The notes: a model not told the origin generated them from the letters alone. Positions 1 to 9,120 are shown, counted from the first letter of the stretch. The stretch is DNA of 64,000 bases from Sulfurovum sp. (GCA_021166685.1 JAJPEU010000010.1:186001-250000), one strand, 5' to 3'. Program-made: numbers and translations.

Positions 1-924
1 CAGGATCCCTTTCTCATCAAAAACAGTGATAAACTCCAGGTTATGTCTTTTGCCTACTTCGTAGTCATTTGGATCATGCGCAGGCGTCACTTTTACAAAT
101 CCCGTACCAAATTCCATATCGACATGCTCATCGGCAATAATTTCAACTTCTCTGCCGATAAGAGGAAGAATGACTTTTTTCCCTATCAGATGCTTGTGTC
201 TTTCATCTTCGGGGTGCACCATCACTGCCGTGTCGCCAAAATAGGTTTCCGGACGTGTAGTTGCTACGATAATTTCACCCGATCCGTCTGCAAGAGGGTA
301 TTTGATATGGTACATTTTGCCCATATGGTCTTCATGCTCTACCTCGATATCCGAAAGTGCTCCATCGTGGGTACACCAGTTTATCATATAGTTTCCGCGA
401 ACGATATGTCCCTTGTCATACATTTGTTTAAACGATTTTTTAACCGCATTGGCCAAGCCTTCATCCATGGTAAAGCGCTCACGGCTCCATGCAGGAGAAA
501 CCCCGAGTTTTCTTAGCTGTGAAGTGATGGCATTTTCAGAATCATCTTTTTGCTGCCAGGCACGTTTTAAAAACGCTTCCCTTCCTATGGTTTCTTTGGT
601 TGTTCCCTCAGCAAAGAGTTGTTTTTCTACCACATTTTGCGTAGCGATCCCCGCATGGTCAACACCCGGCTGCCAAAGGGTTTTAAATCCGTCCATGCGT
701 TTATAGCGAACGATGATATCCTGAAGCGTAAAAGTGAGGCCGTGGCCGATATGAAGGTGTCCTGTGACATTGGGCGGGGGCATCATAATGGCAAAATGTT
801 TGTTTGGTTCTTGTATGCTGCGGTTTCCGTCAATTTCAAAATAACCGCGTTCTTCCCATATTTTATAGTAATGCTCTTCTATTTCTTTTGGGTTGTAGAC
901 AGCTTTTTTTGTTGTTTCGCTCAT
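1..924 (-). CDS. valS: Valyl-tRNA synthetase, N-terminal part (runs off window)
   Basis: Class I aminoacyl-tRNA synthetase that charges tRNA-Val in the cytoplasm. Only the first 308 codons are inside the window; the C-terminal part lies beyond base 1. The reverse strand starts with ATG at 924 (MSETTKKAVYNP...) and carries the ValS signature MMPPPNVTGHLHIGHG at about residues 47-62, which contains the HIGH-type ATP-binding motif. It continues with the family stretch ending GVDHAGIATQ and with editing-domain sequence (ATTRPETYFGDTAV). An ATG 13 bp further upstream is out of frame, so 924 is the only sensible start. Identification is firm from motif order; the KMSKS loop is not visible because of the window edge. 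Confidence 0.96.
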   Translation of the reverse strand, partial: MSETTKKAVYNPKEIEEHYYKIWEERGYFEIDGNRSIQEPNKHFAIMMPPPNVTGHLHIGHGLTFTLQDIIVRYKRMDGFKTLWQPGVDHAGIATQNVVEKQLFAEGTTKETIGREAFLKRAWQQKDDSENAITSQLRKLGVSPAWSRERFTMDEGLANAVKKSFKQMYDKGHIVRGNYMINWCTHDGALSDIEVEHEDHMGKMYHIKYPLADGSGEIIVATTRPETYFGDTAVMVHPEDERHKHLIGKKVILPLIGREVEIIADEHVDMEFGTGFVKVTPAHDPNDYEVGKRHNLEFITVFDEKGIL

Positions 925-1063
925 AGGTATATTCCATTTATAGGGTATAGTATTGCCGAGATTATAACGTATTGGTGCTTTTATGGAGTTGGGGGAGGCA
1001 GGGCCGCTTTTTCTATTGACAATCCTATCGTAATGAAATACAATGACAAAAAAGGAGTATGTC

Positions 1064-1258
1064 ATGAAGCAGAAAATAGAAGAAACCATTGAGCATATTG
1101 AGCATTCAGATCAAATTTCGCAAGAGATTAAGCCTGCGGTTATTGAAAAGCTCAAAGAGTGGAAAGAAGAAGAAAATGCGATCAATGATGTTGCCGTCAG
1201 GCTTGAACAGTGGTGGGCCGAAATAGAGCCTATCTTTGCAGAATTGGGATGGGTGTAG
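1064..1258 (+). CDS. Small charged hypothetical protein
   Basis: A 64-residue protein rich in Glu and Lys, starting MKQKIEETIEHIEHS and ending FAELGWV. It looks mostly helical, has no signal peptide and no cysteines. I chose the ATG at 1064 because AAGGAG at about 1052-1057 sits at good spacing; an ATG at 1043 would place that Shine-Dalgarno inside the gene. The stop is followed after 3 nt by the GTG of the next small gene, so the two are probably co-translated. I do not recognise the family and assign no function. Confidence 0.7.
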   Translation: MKQKIEETIEHIEHSDQISQEIKPAVIEKLKEWKEEENAINDVAVRLEQWWAEIEPIFAELGWV

Positions 1259-1261
1259 GAC

Positions 1262-1450
1262 GTGGAGCTTTATACCCAGTATCTCTATGAAAAAGGATGG
1301 TCAAAAACCACAAAAGAGCAGGCGCTTCGCATGATTCAGCAAGAGATGCCTCAAGCCGATGCGGAGGCAACACTCAAATACATACTTGAACAACTGCAAA
1401 AAGGCAAGGCGATTACATTGGGGGAATGCCGCTTTAAATTTGCCCCGTAG
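1262..1450 (+). CDS. Small hypothetical protein, GTG start
   Basis: A 62-residue protein beginning at GTG 1262, only 3 nt after the stop of the preceding small gene. The sequence is amphipathic and helical in appearance (YLYEKGWSKTTKEQALRMI) with a basic, hydrophobic tail. There is no signal peptide, no membrane segment and no motif I know. The GTG start rests on the lack of an upstream in-frame ATG and on tight coupling to the upstream gene. Function unknown. Confidence 0.6.
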   Translation: MELYTQYLYEKGWSKTTKEQALRMIQQEMPQADAEATLKYILEQLQKGKAITLGECRFKFAP

Positions 1451-1591
1451 CATTTTTTCTTCTTTGGTATATTTTTTATAAAAAAACCGCATTACGTTTT
1501 CCTGTCGACAGCCGCAATGACTTAACACTAAATTCACACTTCCGTATTAAAATCGTTTCTTGCAATAAAAAAATATAAAAAGGATAGAAAG

Positions 1592-2161
1592 ATGAATGAA
1601 AAAAAAGAAAGCCGTAGAGATTTTTTATCAAAAATGCTAACAACAGGTGTAGGTGCAGTTACTTTAATGTCAGTATCTTCTTATGCAAAAGGCCCAAAAG
1701 GGACAAATCCAGGCACACTGCTTACCGATGAGCAAAAAGATAAACTTTTTTTTATTTATCAAGAAGAAAAGGTGGCCAGAGATTCGTATATCACGCTTGG
1801 AAATATTTATACAGACGAGCAAACATTTGCTTCCATTCAGCTTTCCGAGCAAAGACATATGGATTCAGCCAAAGAACTTTGTATAAAGTATGGTGTAGAT
1901 GTTTCTGAAGTTGATGAGACTAAGGTAGGGGAGTTTGTTTTGCCGCTGTTGCAAACGCTGTATGATGAACTTATGATGAGCGGCGAAGAGTCTTTGCTGG
2001 ACGCTCTGAAAGTGGGCGAACTTATCGAAATCAAAGACATAAAAGATCTTGAAGAGGCCTGCATAGGTATGCCTGATGATGTAGTATCTGTTTATGAAAA
2101 TTTGAAAGAAGGCAGCCTCAACCATCTTGAAGCGTTTCAAACGGCTATCGCAAGAACATAG
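1592..2161 (+). CDS. Tat-exported DUF2202 (ferritin-like) protein
   Basis: A 189-residue protein whose N-terminus is a twin-arginine signal (SRRDFLSKML followed by a Gly/Ala-rich hydrophobic stretch and cleavage near SSYAKG), so it should be exported folded to the periplasm. The mature part has the DUF2202 look: DEQKDKLFFIYQEEKVARDSY, with Glu-Glu near a Tyr, then EQRHMDSAKEL. These Glu and His residues are placed like metal ligands in a ferritin-like four-helix bundle. Export by Tat fits a protein that receives its metal in the cytoplasm. Biochemical function of the family is not settled to my knowledge. An AAAAAGGATAG ribosome site precedes the ATG. Confidence 0.8.
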   Translation: MNEKKESRRDFLSKMLTTGVGAVTLMSVSSYAKGPKGTNPGTLLTDEQKDKLFFIYQEEKVARDSYITLGNIYTDEQTFASIQLSEQRHMDSAKELCIKYGVDVSEVDETKVGEFVLPLLQTLYDELMMSGEESLLDALKVGELIEIKDIKDLEEACIGMPDDVVSVYENLKEGSLNHLEAFQTAIART

Positions 2162-2221
2162 GCTTGTTATGAAAATGTCAAAAAGATTTTTATGATGCTG
2201 TTTCACAACAAAAGAGAGGCG

Positions 2222-2626
2222 ATGACTGAAAATTTTACAAGACCCGAAGAGATCGTGATGCGTTATTACGAACTGCTCCGCAGCGGCAGCGTTGGCGCGC
2301 TCAAAGAGTGTATGGTGCGTTCCTCTTATCTGATGACACTTGAGGCTTTCGGGGTGCGGCTGTCTTTAAAAAACCCCTCATTTAAATCCTTTCTTGAACA
2401 AATCAATGAAGACAAGGATGCTTTGGCAAAAGTAGAAGCATTGCTCTCAGAAGAGCTTGCCTTCAGAGGGGTATCGCCAAGCATCCGGATTGTCGAAGTT
2501 GAAATGAACGGCGAAGAAAGGCTGACGGTGCATTATACGGAAGATGAAAAGAAAAAAAAGCTTTATTTTTCCAAGGAAAGCAATACCTGGAAGATTGATT
2601 ATTACGCGGGGCGTAAGATTTTCTGA
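2222..2626 (+). CDS. Hypothetical cytoplasmic protein, possibly NTF2/SnoaL-like fold
   Basis: A 134-residue soluble protein starting MTENFTRPEEIVMRYYELL. The opening helix with RYYELLRSGS followed by a long middle and a C-terminal run of beta-like stretches ending WKIDYYAGRKIF resembles the small NTF2-like fold, but that is an impression only. ATG 2222 is preferred over ATG 2192 because AGAGAGG lies just upstream of it. The 3' end overlaps the convergent histidine kinase gene by 25 nt. No membrane segment or cysteine pattern is visible. Confidence 0.65.
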   Translation: MTENFTRPEEIVMRYYELLRSGSVGALKECMVRSSYLMTLEAFGVRLSLKNPSFKSFLEQINEDKDALAKVEALLSEELAFRGVSPSIRIVEVEMNGEERLTVHYTEDEKKKKLYFSKESNTWKIDYYAGRKIF

Positions 2627-3771
2627 GTCGGCCACATCAGTTTAAATTCGCTTCCTTTTGAGACTTCAGAGTCAAGCAAAATATCGATAGCATACTCCTT
2701 GCAGATTTGATTGACGATATCCAAACCTACGCCAAATCCGTCTTGAATATGGGAAGATTCAAAACGCTCAAATATCTTTTTTTGGTTTTCCTTCGAGATG
2801 CCTATGCCGTTATCCTTGATGCTGTAGTAATTTTCCGTCAATACGATTTTGATTTTTCCATTCTTTTTGGAGAATTTAATCGCATTTGAAAGCAGGTTAT
2901 CGATTACTAAAATAAGCTTTCGTTTATCCATATTGATTGTTTTGTGCTGCAAGTCATACTGTATGTCTATTTCTTTAAAATGAATCAGGGTGTCCATATA
3001 TCTTATGCGCTCCAAAACGATTTCTTCGACATCAATAGGACAGTCTTCGTATTTGATGTAGTTATGAAAAGAAACAAAAGAAAGATCATTGTAAAGCCCC
3101 GAAAGCGTTTTGGCGGCAATATCTATGCGGGAAAGTGCACGAAATTGTTTTTCGGTAAGATTGGTTTTGTCCATGTGCTCATAGCTCATTAAAATGGTGC
3201 TGATGGGAGTATTCATCTCATGGGTAGTGTTTTTCATAAATGTTTTGAGAGTATTTATCAGGTTTTTGATGGGATAGAGCATAATCTTGGATAAAAGAAG
3301 TGACACAAAGAGTAAAAAACAAAATCCAAAGAGGGCTATAATGCCGATTTGCTTCAGGATGCCGTTGAGTTTTTCTGTTGAGAGATTTTGCTTGATGACA
3401 ATATATTTCACGCCAAGATACTCTTTAAAGATAGATTCAACAAGATAATAATCCAATCCATTGGCATAAAAAAGTTTAGAAAAATCTATGGGATCGTCAA
3501 ATGTCGAAGCGATAAGCTGTTTGTTTTGGTCATAAAGGGCTATACCGTACCCCTCATCATAAAATGTAAAGTTCTCGCTTTTCATTTCATGATAATATTC
3601 AAGTCTGCTGTTGATACTGATCGCTTTATTGCGCATGCCGGAGCGCATCTCTTCAATAAGGGCATTTTTTTGATCACTATAGTAAAGGTATCCGATACCT
3701 GTTCCGAAAATACTCATAGACCCTAAGTATACAACCAGAAAAAACAATACGCTTTTGGTTGTGGCCTGCAT
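2602..3771 (-). CDS. Two-component sensor histidine kinase
   Basis: A 389-residue membrane sensor kinase. One hydrophobic segment lies at residues about 8-30 and a second at about 142-166, enclosing a periplasmic sensor of roughly 110 residues. After the second segment comes the phosphoacceptor box TTHEMNTPIST (His near residue 184), with no clear HAMP domain. The ATPase domain shows the N box (DNLLSNAIKF), G1 (DNGIGIS) and G2 (GFGVGLDIV). The start codon overlaps the stop of the upstream response regulator (TAATG), so the two genes are translationally coupled. The input signal is unknown. The pair points away from the small secreted protein gene at 4552, which shares the intergenic region and may be a target. 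Confidence 0.93.
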   Translation of the reverse strand: MQATTKSVLFFLVVYLGSMSIFGTGIGYLYYSDQKNALIEEMRSGMRNKAISINSRLEYYHEMKSENFTFYDEGYGIALYDQNKQLIASTFDDPIDFSKLFYANGLDYYLVESIFKEYLGVKYIVIKQNLSTEKLNGILKQIGIIALFGFCFLLFVSLLLSKIMLYPIKNLINTLKTFMKNTTHEMNTPISTILMSYEHMDKTNLTEKQFRALSRIDIAAKTLSGLYNDLSFVSFHNYIKYEDCPIDVEEIVLERIRYMDTLIHFKEIDIQYDLQHKTINMDKRKLILVIDNLLSNAIKFSKKNGKIKIVLTENYYSIKDNGIGISKENQKKIFERFESSHIQDGFGVGLDIVNQICKEYAIDILLDSEVSKGSEFKLMWPTQKILRPA

Positions 3772-4448
3772 TAATTATCTGCTTTTATAATAAACCGGTA
3801 ACCTTCACCTCTCAGATTTTGAATCGTGTTGGGGGCAAAATATTTTCTTAGGTTTTTCATATGCGCTCTTAATGATTCAGCCGAAGCGTTTTCATCGTAA
3901 TTCCACATAATCCTATAGAGATCATCGAAAGATACGGTCGTGTTTATGTGTTGCAAAAAGTATTTAAGGGCTTTTAGTTCTTTGGGCGGCAAAGCAATAC
4001 TTTGACCGTCCACAATCAGCAATTCGGTATCGATATTAAATATGATATTTTTATCTATTTTGATGACGGATGAACGCTGTTGGGCAAAAGACCGTTTTTG
4101 TATGTTTTTGATACGCAAAAGAAGTTCAGCCAGTTCAAACGGTTTTTTGAGATAGTCATCCGCACCGCTTTTGAAGCCTTCGGATACATCTTCAATATCA
4201 TTAAGGGAAGTAATAAAGATAGCAGGCGTAGTATCGCCTTTGTCGCGCAGCATTTTTAACAGATCGAAACCTTTGATTGCCGGAACATTTACATCCAATA
4301 CATACAAATCATAAGAGCATTCGTACGCTTGGCTTAATGCCTCTTCTCCATCGTATGCGATATCCACAACAAAGCGATTGTCCCGCAGGTATTCAGCTAT
4401 GATATCTGATAAGGCAATATCATCTTCCAGCACCAAAATATTCATCAA
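3771..4448 (-). CDS. OmpR-family response regulator
   Basis: A 225-residue DNA-binding response regulator. The receiver domain has the acidic pair EDD near residues 8-10, the phosphorylatable Asp at about 52 (YVLDVNVPAIKG) and the conserved Lys at about 101 (DDYLKKPFE). The C-terminal half is a winged-helix effector domain (LPPKELKALKYFLQH ... SLRAHMKNLRKYF ... GEGYRFI), typical of OmpR/PhoB. It is the first gene of a two-gene unit with the sensor kinase at 2602-3771. The divergent region 4449-4551 is only about 100 bp and AT-rich, with TAATTTAAAATTATAG near the start as a plausible promoter. Confidence 0.95.
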   Translation of the reverse strand: MMNILVLEDDIALSDIIAEYLRDNRFVVDIAYDGEEALSQAYECSYDLYVLDVNVPAIKGFDLLKMLRDKGDTTPAIFITSLNDIEDVSEGFKSGADDYLKKPFELAELLLRIKNIQKRSFAQQRSSVIKIDKNIIFNIDTELLIVDGQSIALPPKELKALKYFLQHINTTVSFDDLYRIMWNYDENASAESLRAHMKNLRKYFAPNTIQNLRGEGYRFIIKADN

Positions 4449-4551
4449 AACTCCTAATTTAAAATTATAGCATACAAATTAAAAACAGATTTCATACATT
4501 ATTCATTTTTTTTTATTATAATGCTTTTAAAAAATAAGGCGAAACGGAAGT

Positions 4552-4914
4552 ATGAAAAAGATAAGTCTTTTTTTAAGCTATTTACTTATCATGCAAGTAT
4601 CTTTATATGCAAATGAAAAATCGCTTGGCGCCATTCTTCAAAAGACGGGCGAATCAAAAAAACTTATCAGAGCTGCAAACAATAAACCGAAAAAACAGTC
4701 AAATTTTATCTTTAATAAAAACGGCAATTTTAACGGAATAGGACTTCCTGAAACAGAAAAATCTAAAAATAAAGATAAATCAGAAAGCTACAATTATGAA
4801 AATAAATCCAACTTCAATTTTAAATTTAACAAAGGATTTTCAAATCCAAATATGGGAAGCATGAATATGGGAGGTCTCGGCGGAGGCGGCAGTAGCGGAG
4901 GCGGCCGCCGATAA
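4552..4914 (+). CDS. Small exported Asn/Lys/Gly-rich protein with GGGRR C-terminus
   Basis: A 120-residue protein with a Sec signal peptide (MKKISLFLSYLLIMQVSLYA, cleavage predicted about residue 20), a Lys/Asn/Ser-rich hydrophilic middle, and a low-complexity C-terminus of Met, Asn, Ser and Gly (MGSMNMGGLGGGGSS) ending GGGRR at the stop. The same tail type, MGSMG repeats and a terminal GGGRR, occurs in the protein at 9270-9545. The body sequences are otherwise unalike. The shared end hints at a sorting, anchoring or processing signal, but no such system is known to me for this motif. It is divergent from the two-component system and upstream of the outer-membrane protein gene. Confidence 0.72.
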   Translation: MKKISLFLSYLLIMQVSLYANEKSLGAILQKTGESKKLIRAANNKPKKQSNFIFNKNGNFNGIGLPETEKSKNKDKSESYNYENKSNFNFKFNKGFSNPNMGSMNMGGLGGGGSSGGGRR

Positions 4915-4964
4915 TTTTCTTCTTTTCCCCCACTCTTTTCTTCTAATTCTTGAGAACGTATCAA

Positions 4965-4978
4965 TTGATTTAAGTCAA
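4965..4978. promoter_or_regulatory. FNR/CRP-type operator candidate
   Basis: TTGATTTAAGTCAA matches the FNR/CRP-family consensus TTGAT-N4-ATCAA at 9 of 10 defined positions. It lies about 50 bp after the GGGRR gene at 4552 and about 177 bp upstream of the promoter for the gene at 5231, which is far for a class I site. A single match in AT-rich DNA is weak evidence. Confidence 0.35.
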
Positions 4979-5141
4979 AATTTTTTTTTACTATTCAGTT
5001 ATAATGACCTCAAGTTTCAAGCAACTCTATTTTAAGATCTGTTTTAATTGATGGCACAATGACCTGCATTGTATTCATTTTTTGGCAATGTAACATCATG
5101 AAACAAAAAAAGATTAAAACCGATTAAGAGATATGGCTGTA

Positions 5142-5171
5142 TTGACATCTTAATAATGAAAATAATATAAT
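5142..5171 (+). promoter_or_regulatory. Sigma-70 promoter for the 5231-9071 genes
   Basis: TTGACA at 5142-5147, an 18-bp spacer and TATAAT at 5166-5171 give a full-consensus housekeeping promoter. Transcription should start near 5178, giving a leader of about 53 nt with AAGGAGGAAGG just before the ATG at 5231. A promoter this strong normally needs repression, which fits the Fur box immediately downstream. The remainder of 4915-5230 shows no gene. Confidence 0.7.
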
Positions 5172-5184
5172 TATATTTATTAGT

Positions 5185-5199
5185 TAATAATAATTATCA
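5185..5199. promoter_or_regulatory. Fur box overlapping the start of transcription
   Basis: TAATAATAATTATCA matches the 7-1-7 Fur consensus TGATAATNATTATCA at all but one position. The surrounding 19 bp (GTTAATAATAATTATCAAC, 5183-5201) are an almost perfect palindrome. It begins about 7 bp after the expected +1, so iron-bound Fur would block the promoter at 5142-5171. Confidence 0.6.
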
Positions 5200-5230
5200 A
5201 CTAAGCTGAGTAAAAAAGAAGGAGGAAGGA

Positions 5231-5890
5231 ATGAAAACTATCACAATGGCTTTAGCGTCGTTAGCGATAATGACAAACATGAGTATTGCAGGAGGTGATA
5301 CGGGTAAAAATATAGCAGAGCCGCTTGAACCTGTGGTTGAGATACCTCAGGTTGATAAATTGACCGGTTTTTATGTTGGAGCCGGAATGGTTTTGCTAAA
5401 AAATGAGGATACATTTGAAGGCAACGGCAGACAAGCAGGTACAGGTTCACAGAGAACAAACGATCGGGATGTGGACTGGAATGGTGCCACACTGTTGGCA
5501 GGGTACGAATTTAATTCTTATTTAGCCATTGAGGCAAGATATGCGTTTAGCATAGGAGATGCAACGATCGATCAAAATGGACACAAATATGATATAGATG
5601 CCGATATGGAAAATGTTGGGATTTACCTTAAACCCATGTATCCCATAGGCGATTTTACGGTCTATGGACTATTGGGTTACGGCCAAACAACGCTTGAATA
5701 CGAAGGAAGCGAAGAGCAGTCAGACAGCGGCTTTCAATGGGGGCTTGGCGGAAGCTACAATATCACAAACAAGGTTTCCTTGTTTGCGGATTATACATTG
5801 TATTATGACGATGAAAACTTTGATGAGCGTGCAGACGGCTGGAATGATAAGTTTGATGCTATCTCATTTGGTTTGATATATAAATTTTAA
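5231..5890 (+). CDS. Outer-membrane beta-barrel protein (porin/Omp family)
   Basis: A 219-residue protein with a signal peptide (cleavage near MSIAGG) and a mature chain made of alternating amphipathic strands such as GFYVGAGMVLLKNE, WNGATLLAGYEF, LAIEARYAFSIGD and FTVYGLLGYGQTTLEYEG. It ends in aromatic Phe (FGLIYKF), the usual BAM recognition end. It resembles the eight-stranded opacity/OmpA-like barrels. It sits behind a consensus promoter with a Fur box, so its expression is predicted to rise under iron limitation. The next gene, a lipoprotein, follows after 43 nt with no terminator, suggesting joint transcription. What it transports or binds cannot be read from the sequence. Confidence 0.85.
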   Translation: MKTITMALASLAIMTNMSIAGGDTGKNIAEPLEPVVEIPQVDKLTGFYVGAGMVLLKNEDTFEGNGRQAGTGSQRTNDRDVDWNGATLLAGYEFNSYLAIEARYAFSIGDATIDQNGHKYDIDADMENVGIYLKPMYPIGDFTVYGLLGYGQTTLEYEGSEEQSDSGFQWGLGGSYNITNKVSLFADYTLYYDDENFDERADGWNDKFDAISFGLIYKF

Positions 5891-5933
5891 TCCCAGTATG
5901 AAGCAGAAATTTTAAAAAAGAGAGGAAAAGAGT

Positions 5934-8900
5934 ATGAAAATGACACTATTGTCGGGTGTTTTGATATCAGCAGCGGCGAGTATGGTTATTGTCGGATGCG
6001 GAGGCGGCAGCAGCGGAACAACAGATGTTGCAAGCCAGGGTATATTTATTGACTCTGAAGTGCAAGGTCTGGACTATGATGCCCAGCCAAGCAGGCTAAG
6101 AGGCCAAACAGATGCAGACGGTCATTATGATTTTGTCGCAGGGGACACTGTGAAGTTTTCGCTTGGCTGTATCGAGCTGGGATACATCCAGGGGTCAACC
6201 CAAGCTGTTTCTCCTGTAGATTTCTTTGAAGATGCTACCTCGAGCGACACGAGGGTTGTCAATATCGCAAGAACGCTTCAGTCACTTGATACAGACGGAC
6301 AGGCAGGAAATGGTATTACTATTACCTCTGAAGCCATTTCTTTACTGGAGCAGGAAGTAGGATGCGATGCTGATCTCTCAACATACACAACAGAAAATTT
6401 GACAGCAGCTCTTACAGCTGTGGTCGAAGACACAAATGTGACTGAGGACAGGGTGATTTCAGAAGAAGTGGCCGTAAACCATCTTGATGCTTCATTGAGC
6501 GGAGATACTGTCATGTTTAGGAAAAACATTTCTAAAACGCCGGAAATGGAAAGCAGTAAACCAAAACTAAATACAATGACTATCTATGTGGATGCACAGA
6601 AAGCTGACGGCACACCGGTCTATACAGATGAAACAAACACTACAAGGCTTAGAGTCCATCCGTTGGTTTCCACCTATGCTGATTCTGTAGAAGATGCTGA
6701 TGTTATCTGGGATGGAGAGACGCGGGCTAGAGATATCTTTGCCGCTGTTTCTTTGGATGACGGTGCTACGTGGAAACGTATCAACCTTTCCAGAACGGCT
6801 AAGCGTTCTTCTTTTAAAGTCAAAGTAAGAGATGAATCGGGCAACGATGTTTTGGATGAAAATGGGACGGCAGTCACAAGAGATTATCCGGGTGATTCGC
6901 ACAAAGCAGCCATGTCAACGTCCGGGAACAATATCCTTGTTGTATGGGATGATAAATTCTGCAGATCAGGCAACCCGATGGATTTGACAGCCTATGACGC
7001 AGAAACAAACCAAACGATACCTGCAGATGAGAATATGAGTGATTATAATGTAACTTACCCTGATGATAAATATCTAGTTAACGGTCCTCAGGGGTCAGTG
7101 GATTATGCTGAAATACTGGTAAATGGAGAATATCCGTTTGCATATGTGGGAGAGGTTCCATACAGCTGTGTAATGGCTTCACGTATCGTTATCAATCCTG
7201 AAGCAGAAGATCCAACTCAGGTGATCGTTCCATATGTAGCAGAGCAGATTACCACAGGAAGAAGAGATGCGCTCCAGTTATTTTCTGCAGCTGCAACCAA
7301 TGGTGACGGATTTGGATTTACGTGGCAGGAAGATCCTGAAGGATTGAGACCGGGTTCCGGAAAAGGTCCTGGTGCAGGATGGGGAGGCGCTACGACAAAC
7401 CACAAAACGGATATTTGGTATACATATATTCACATGACAGATTTTGCCACTCCTGATACGGAATATATATCATCAGGAGATCAAGATCAAAACAGTACGG
7501 CAGCTGAAGATGATGAGAATGATACAGTGACGACCAGACCGCACGCATTAGTCAACTTTGCATTGCCGGTTCGTATTTCCAACAACGATGTGTGTAAGAT
7601 CGATACCGTGCTGGAAGGAAAAGGAGCCAAGTATTGCGAATACATGTGTGAAACATATGGTTGGCTGGGAGATGCAGCTCATCCGGCAGATGCAAATGAT
7701 ACGGCATACGGAAAATGTTATGGGCCTGGAATTGATCCTATCAGCGAAGAGCAATTCTTGCTGGATGGCGATACCGGTGCTTCAAGACCGAATATTTTTA
7801 TCCAATATGACACGGTACAAAAAAAATCAGTAGCAGTGTTTGGATACGAAGAGACAAAAGGGCTGGGTGACGGTGCTCCGGAAGATCAAGGCGTACCGCA
7901 AGAGGGAACTCCCGAAGATGTCAACTGGACAGATACTGGAAAATATGTTATCTATGAAAGCTTCCCTTTTGATAATCCCGAGTCGCTCACAGACGCCGAA
8001 GGTTATGTGATCAGCGGCGGTAATATCTTGAATGAGAAAAACTCAGAAGGTATCTATGAAAATGCAAGACGTATCCGATTTGTAGCACAAGGTATGGCAT
8101 CAATGGCTACATCCGTGAACGATACGGTACTTGTTGCGCTCTATAAGGAAGGCATGGAAGGACAGGGGCGTCCGTCTGACATCATGCTTAAAACATTCAC
8201 CGGCGGTTATGCTATTTCAAAAGCCAATCCGGCAATCAATATAAGCAGCGTAACGCCGACAGAGCTTAACATTACAGAAGGAGATTCCAACTCAACAGAC
8301 GAAGACAACCTAAAAGTGGTTGCGTGGGATTGCAACGAATCGAATTTGCAAGATGATTCGTTCACGAACCCGTATGATGATGCTAGGGCGCACCGAGGTG
8401 TGATACGAGGCGATTTCATAGCGATCGGTTATACCTATACGCCAAACTGGGCAGCAGCACGCCAGGCGCATGACAATTATGATTTCTACATCAGAAGATC
8501 ATTTGACGGCGGTGAGACATGGACAGATGCAAACGGTACATTTGAAGGGCCGGTCAATATGTCAAATCTGCCAAACAATAAAGAGACGGTCATCGAGCCT
8601 CGCTTGGTCGGAACGCCGGGAACAATAAAAACAGACGGTGTAGTGGTTGATCCAAAAGACCAACAAAACCAAAGCGTCTACTTTGCATGCTACGGTACTG
8701 CAGAGAACGTTCCTCAGGTGATCGGAAGTCTGGATCCTGATGATGTGGTTGAAGGTGGAGCGCCAATCGATCTGTTCTATACTAGAACAACAGACAAAGG
8801 CGAAACCTATGAATTGGTAACCAAAACCATATCGGTTGATTCTGATGGAAATAATGCTGGTGATACAGTCACGCAGATGGATTGGCTGGCTCATTCCAAT

Positions 8901-9071
8901 GCCGAAGAAGGGGAAGTGCAGCTTCGTATGACGCCTGACGGTTCAGTCTTTTACTCTAGCTGGATACAGGATCTTGACTTGAATGATACAACTACGCCTG
9001 ATCATTTCAAGGGCAGTGATATATGGTTTAGAAAAATCGATTACAATATCGATATAAACGAAACTGAATAA
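5934..9071 (+). CDS. Very large lipoprotein with Asp-box (sialidase-like) repeats
   Basis: A 1045-residue protein. The N-terminus is a lipoprotein signal with lipobox IVGC (Cys 22) followed by a Gly/Ser linker. Three stretches match the BNR/Asp-box pattern S-x-D-x-G-x-T-W: SLDDGATW (about 273), SFDGGETW (about 855) and the relaxed TTDKGETY (about 952), which points to a beta-propeller. Several Asp/Asn-rich stretches could bind calcium. It reminds me of the large choice-of-anchor proteins of marine proteobacteria, but I cannot confirm the family. Co-transcription with the upstream barrel is likely. No catalytic residues of true sialidases were identified, so enzymatic activity should not be assumed. 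Terminator follows at 9121. Confidence 0.72.
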   Translation: MKMTLLSGVLISAAASMVIVGCGGGSSGTTDVASQGIFIDSEVQGLDYDAQPSRLRGQTDADGHYDFVAGDTVKFSLGCIELGYIQGSTQAVSPVDFFEDATSSDTRVVNIARTLQSLDTDGQAGNGITITSEAISLLEQEVGCDADLSTYTTENLTAALTAVVEDTNVTEDRVISEEVAVNHLDASLSGDTVMFRKNISKTPEMESSKPKLNTMTIYVDAQKADGTPVYTDETNTTRLRVHPLVSTYADSVEDADVIWDGETRARDIFAAVSLDDGATWKRINLSRTAKRSSFKVKVRDESGNDVLDENGTAVTRDYPGDSHKAAMSTSGNNILVVWDDKFCRSGNPMDLTAYDAETNQTIPADENMSDYNVTYPDDKYLVNGPQGSVDYAEILVNGEYPFAYVGEVPYSCVMASRIVINPEAEDPTQVIVPYVAEQITTGRRDALQLFSAAATNGDGFGFTWQEDPEGLRPGSGKGPGAGWGGATTNHKTDIWYTYIHMTDFATPDTEYISSGDQDQNSTAAEDDENDTVTTRPHALVNFALPVRISNNDVCKIDTVLEGKGAKYCEYMCETYGWLGDAAHPADANDTAYGKCYGPGIDPISEEQFLLDGDTGASRPNIFIQYDTVQKKSVAVFGYEETKGLGDGAPEDQGVPQEGTPEDVNWTDTGKYVIYESFPFDNPESLTDAEGYVISGGNILNEKNSEGIYENARRIRFVAQGMASMATSVNDTVLVALYKEGMEGQGRPSDIMLKTFTGGYAISKANPAINISSVTPTELNITEGDSNSTDEDNLKVVAWDCNESNLQDDSFTNPYDDARAHRGVIRGDFIAIGYTYTPNWAAARQAHDNYDFYIRRSFDGGETWTDANGTFEGPVNMSNLPNNKETVIEPRLVGTPGTIKTDGVVVDPKDQQNQSVYFACYGTAENVPQVIGSLDPDDVVEGGAPIDLFYTRTTDKGETYELVTKTISVDSDGNNAGDTVTQMDWLAHSNAEEGEVQLRMTPDGSVFYSSWIQDLDLNDTTTPDHFKGSDIWFRKIDYNIDINETE

Positions 9072-9120
9072 ACTCAATGTGACAATCAGTGATAATCAAA
9101 AATCACTTACTGTCATTAGG

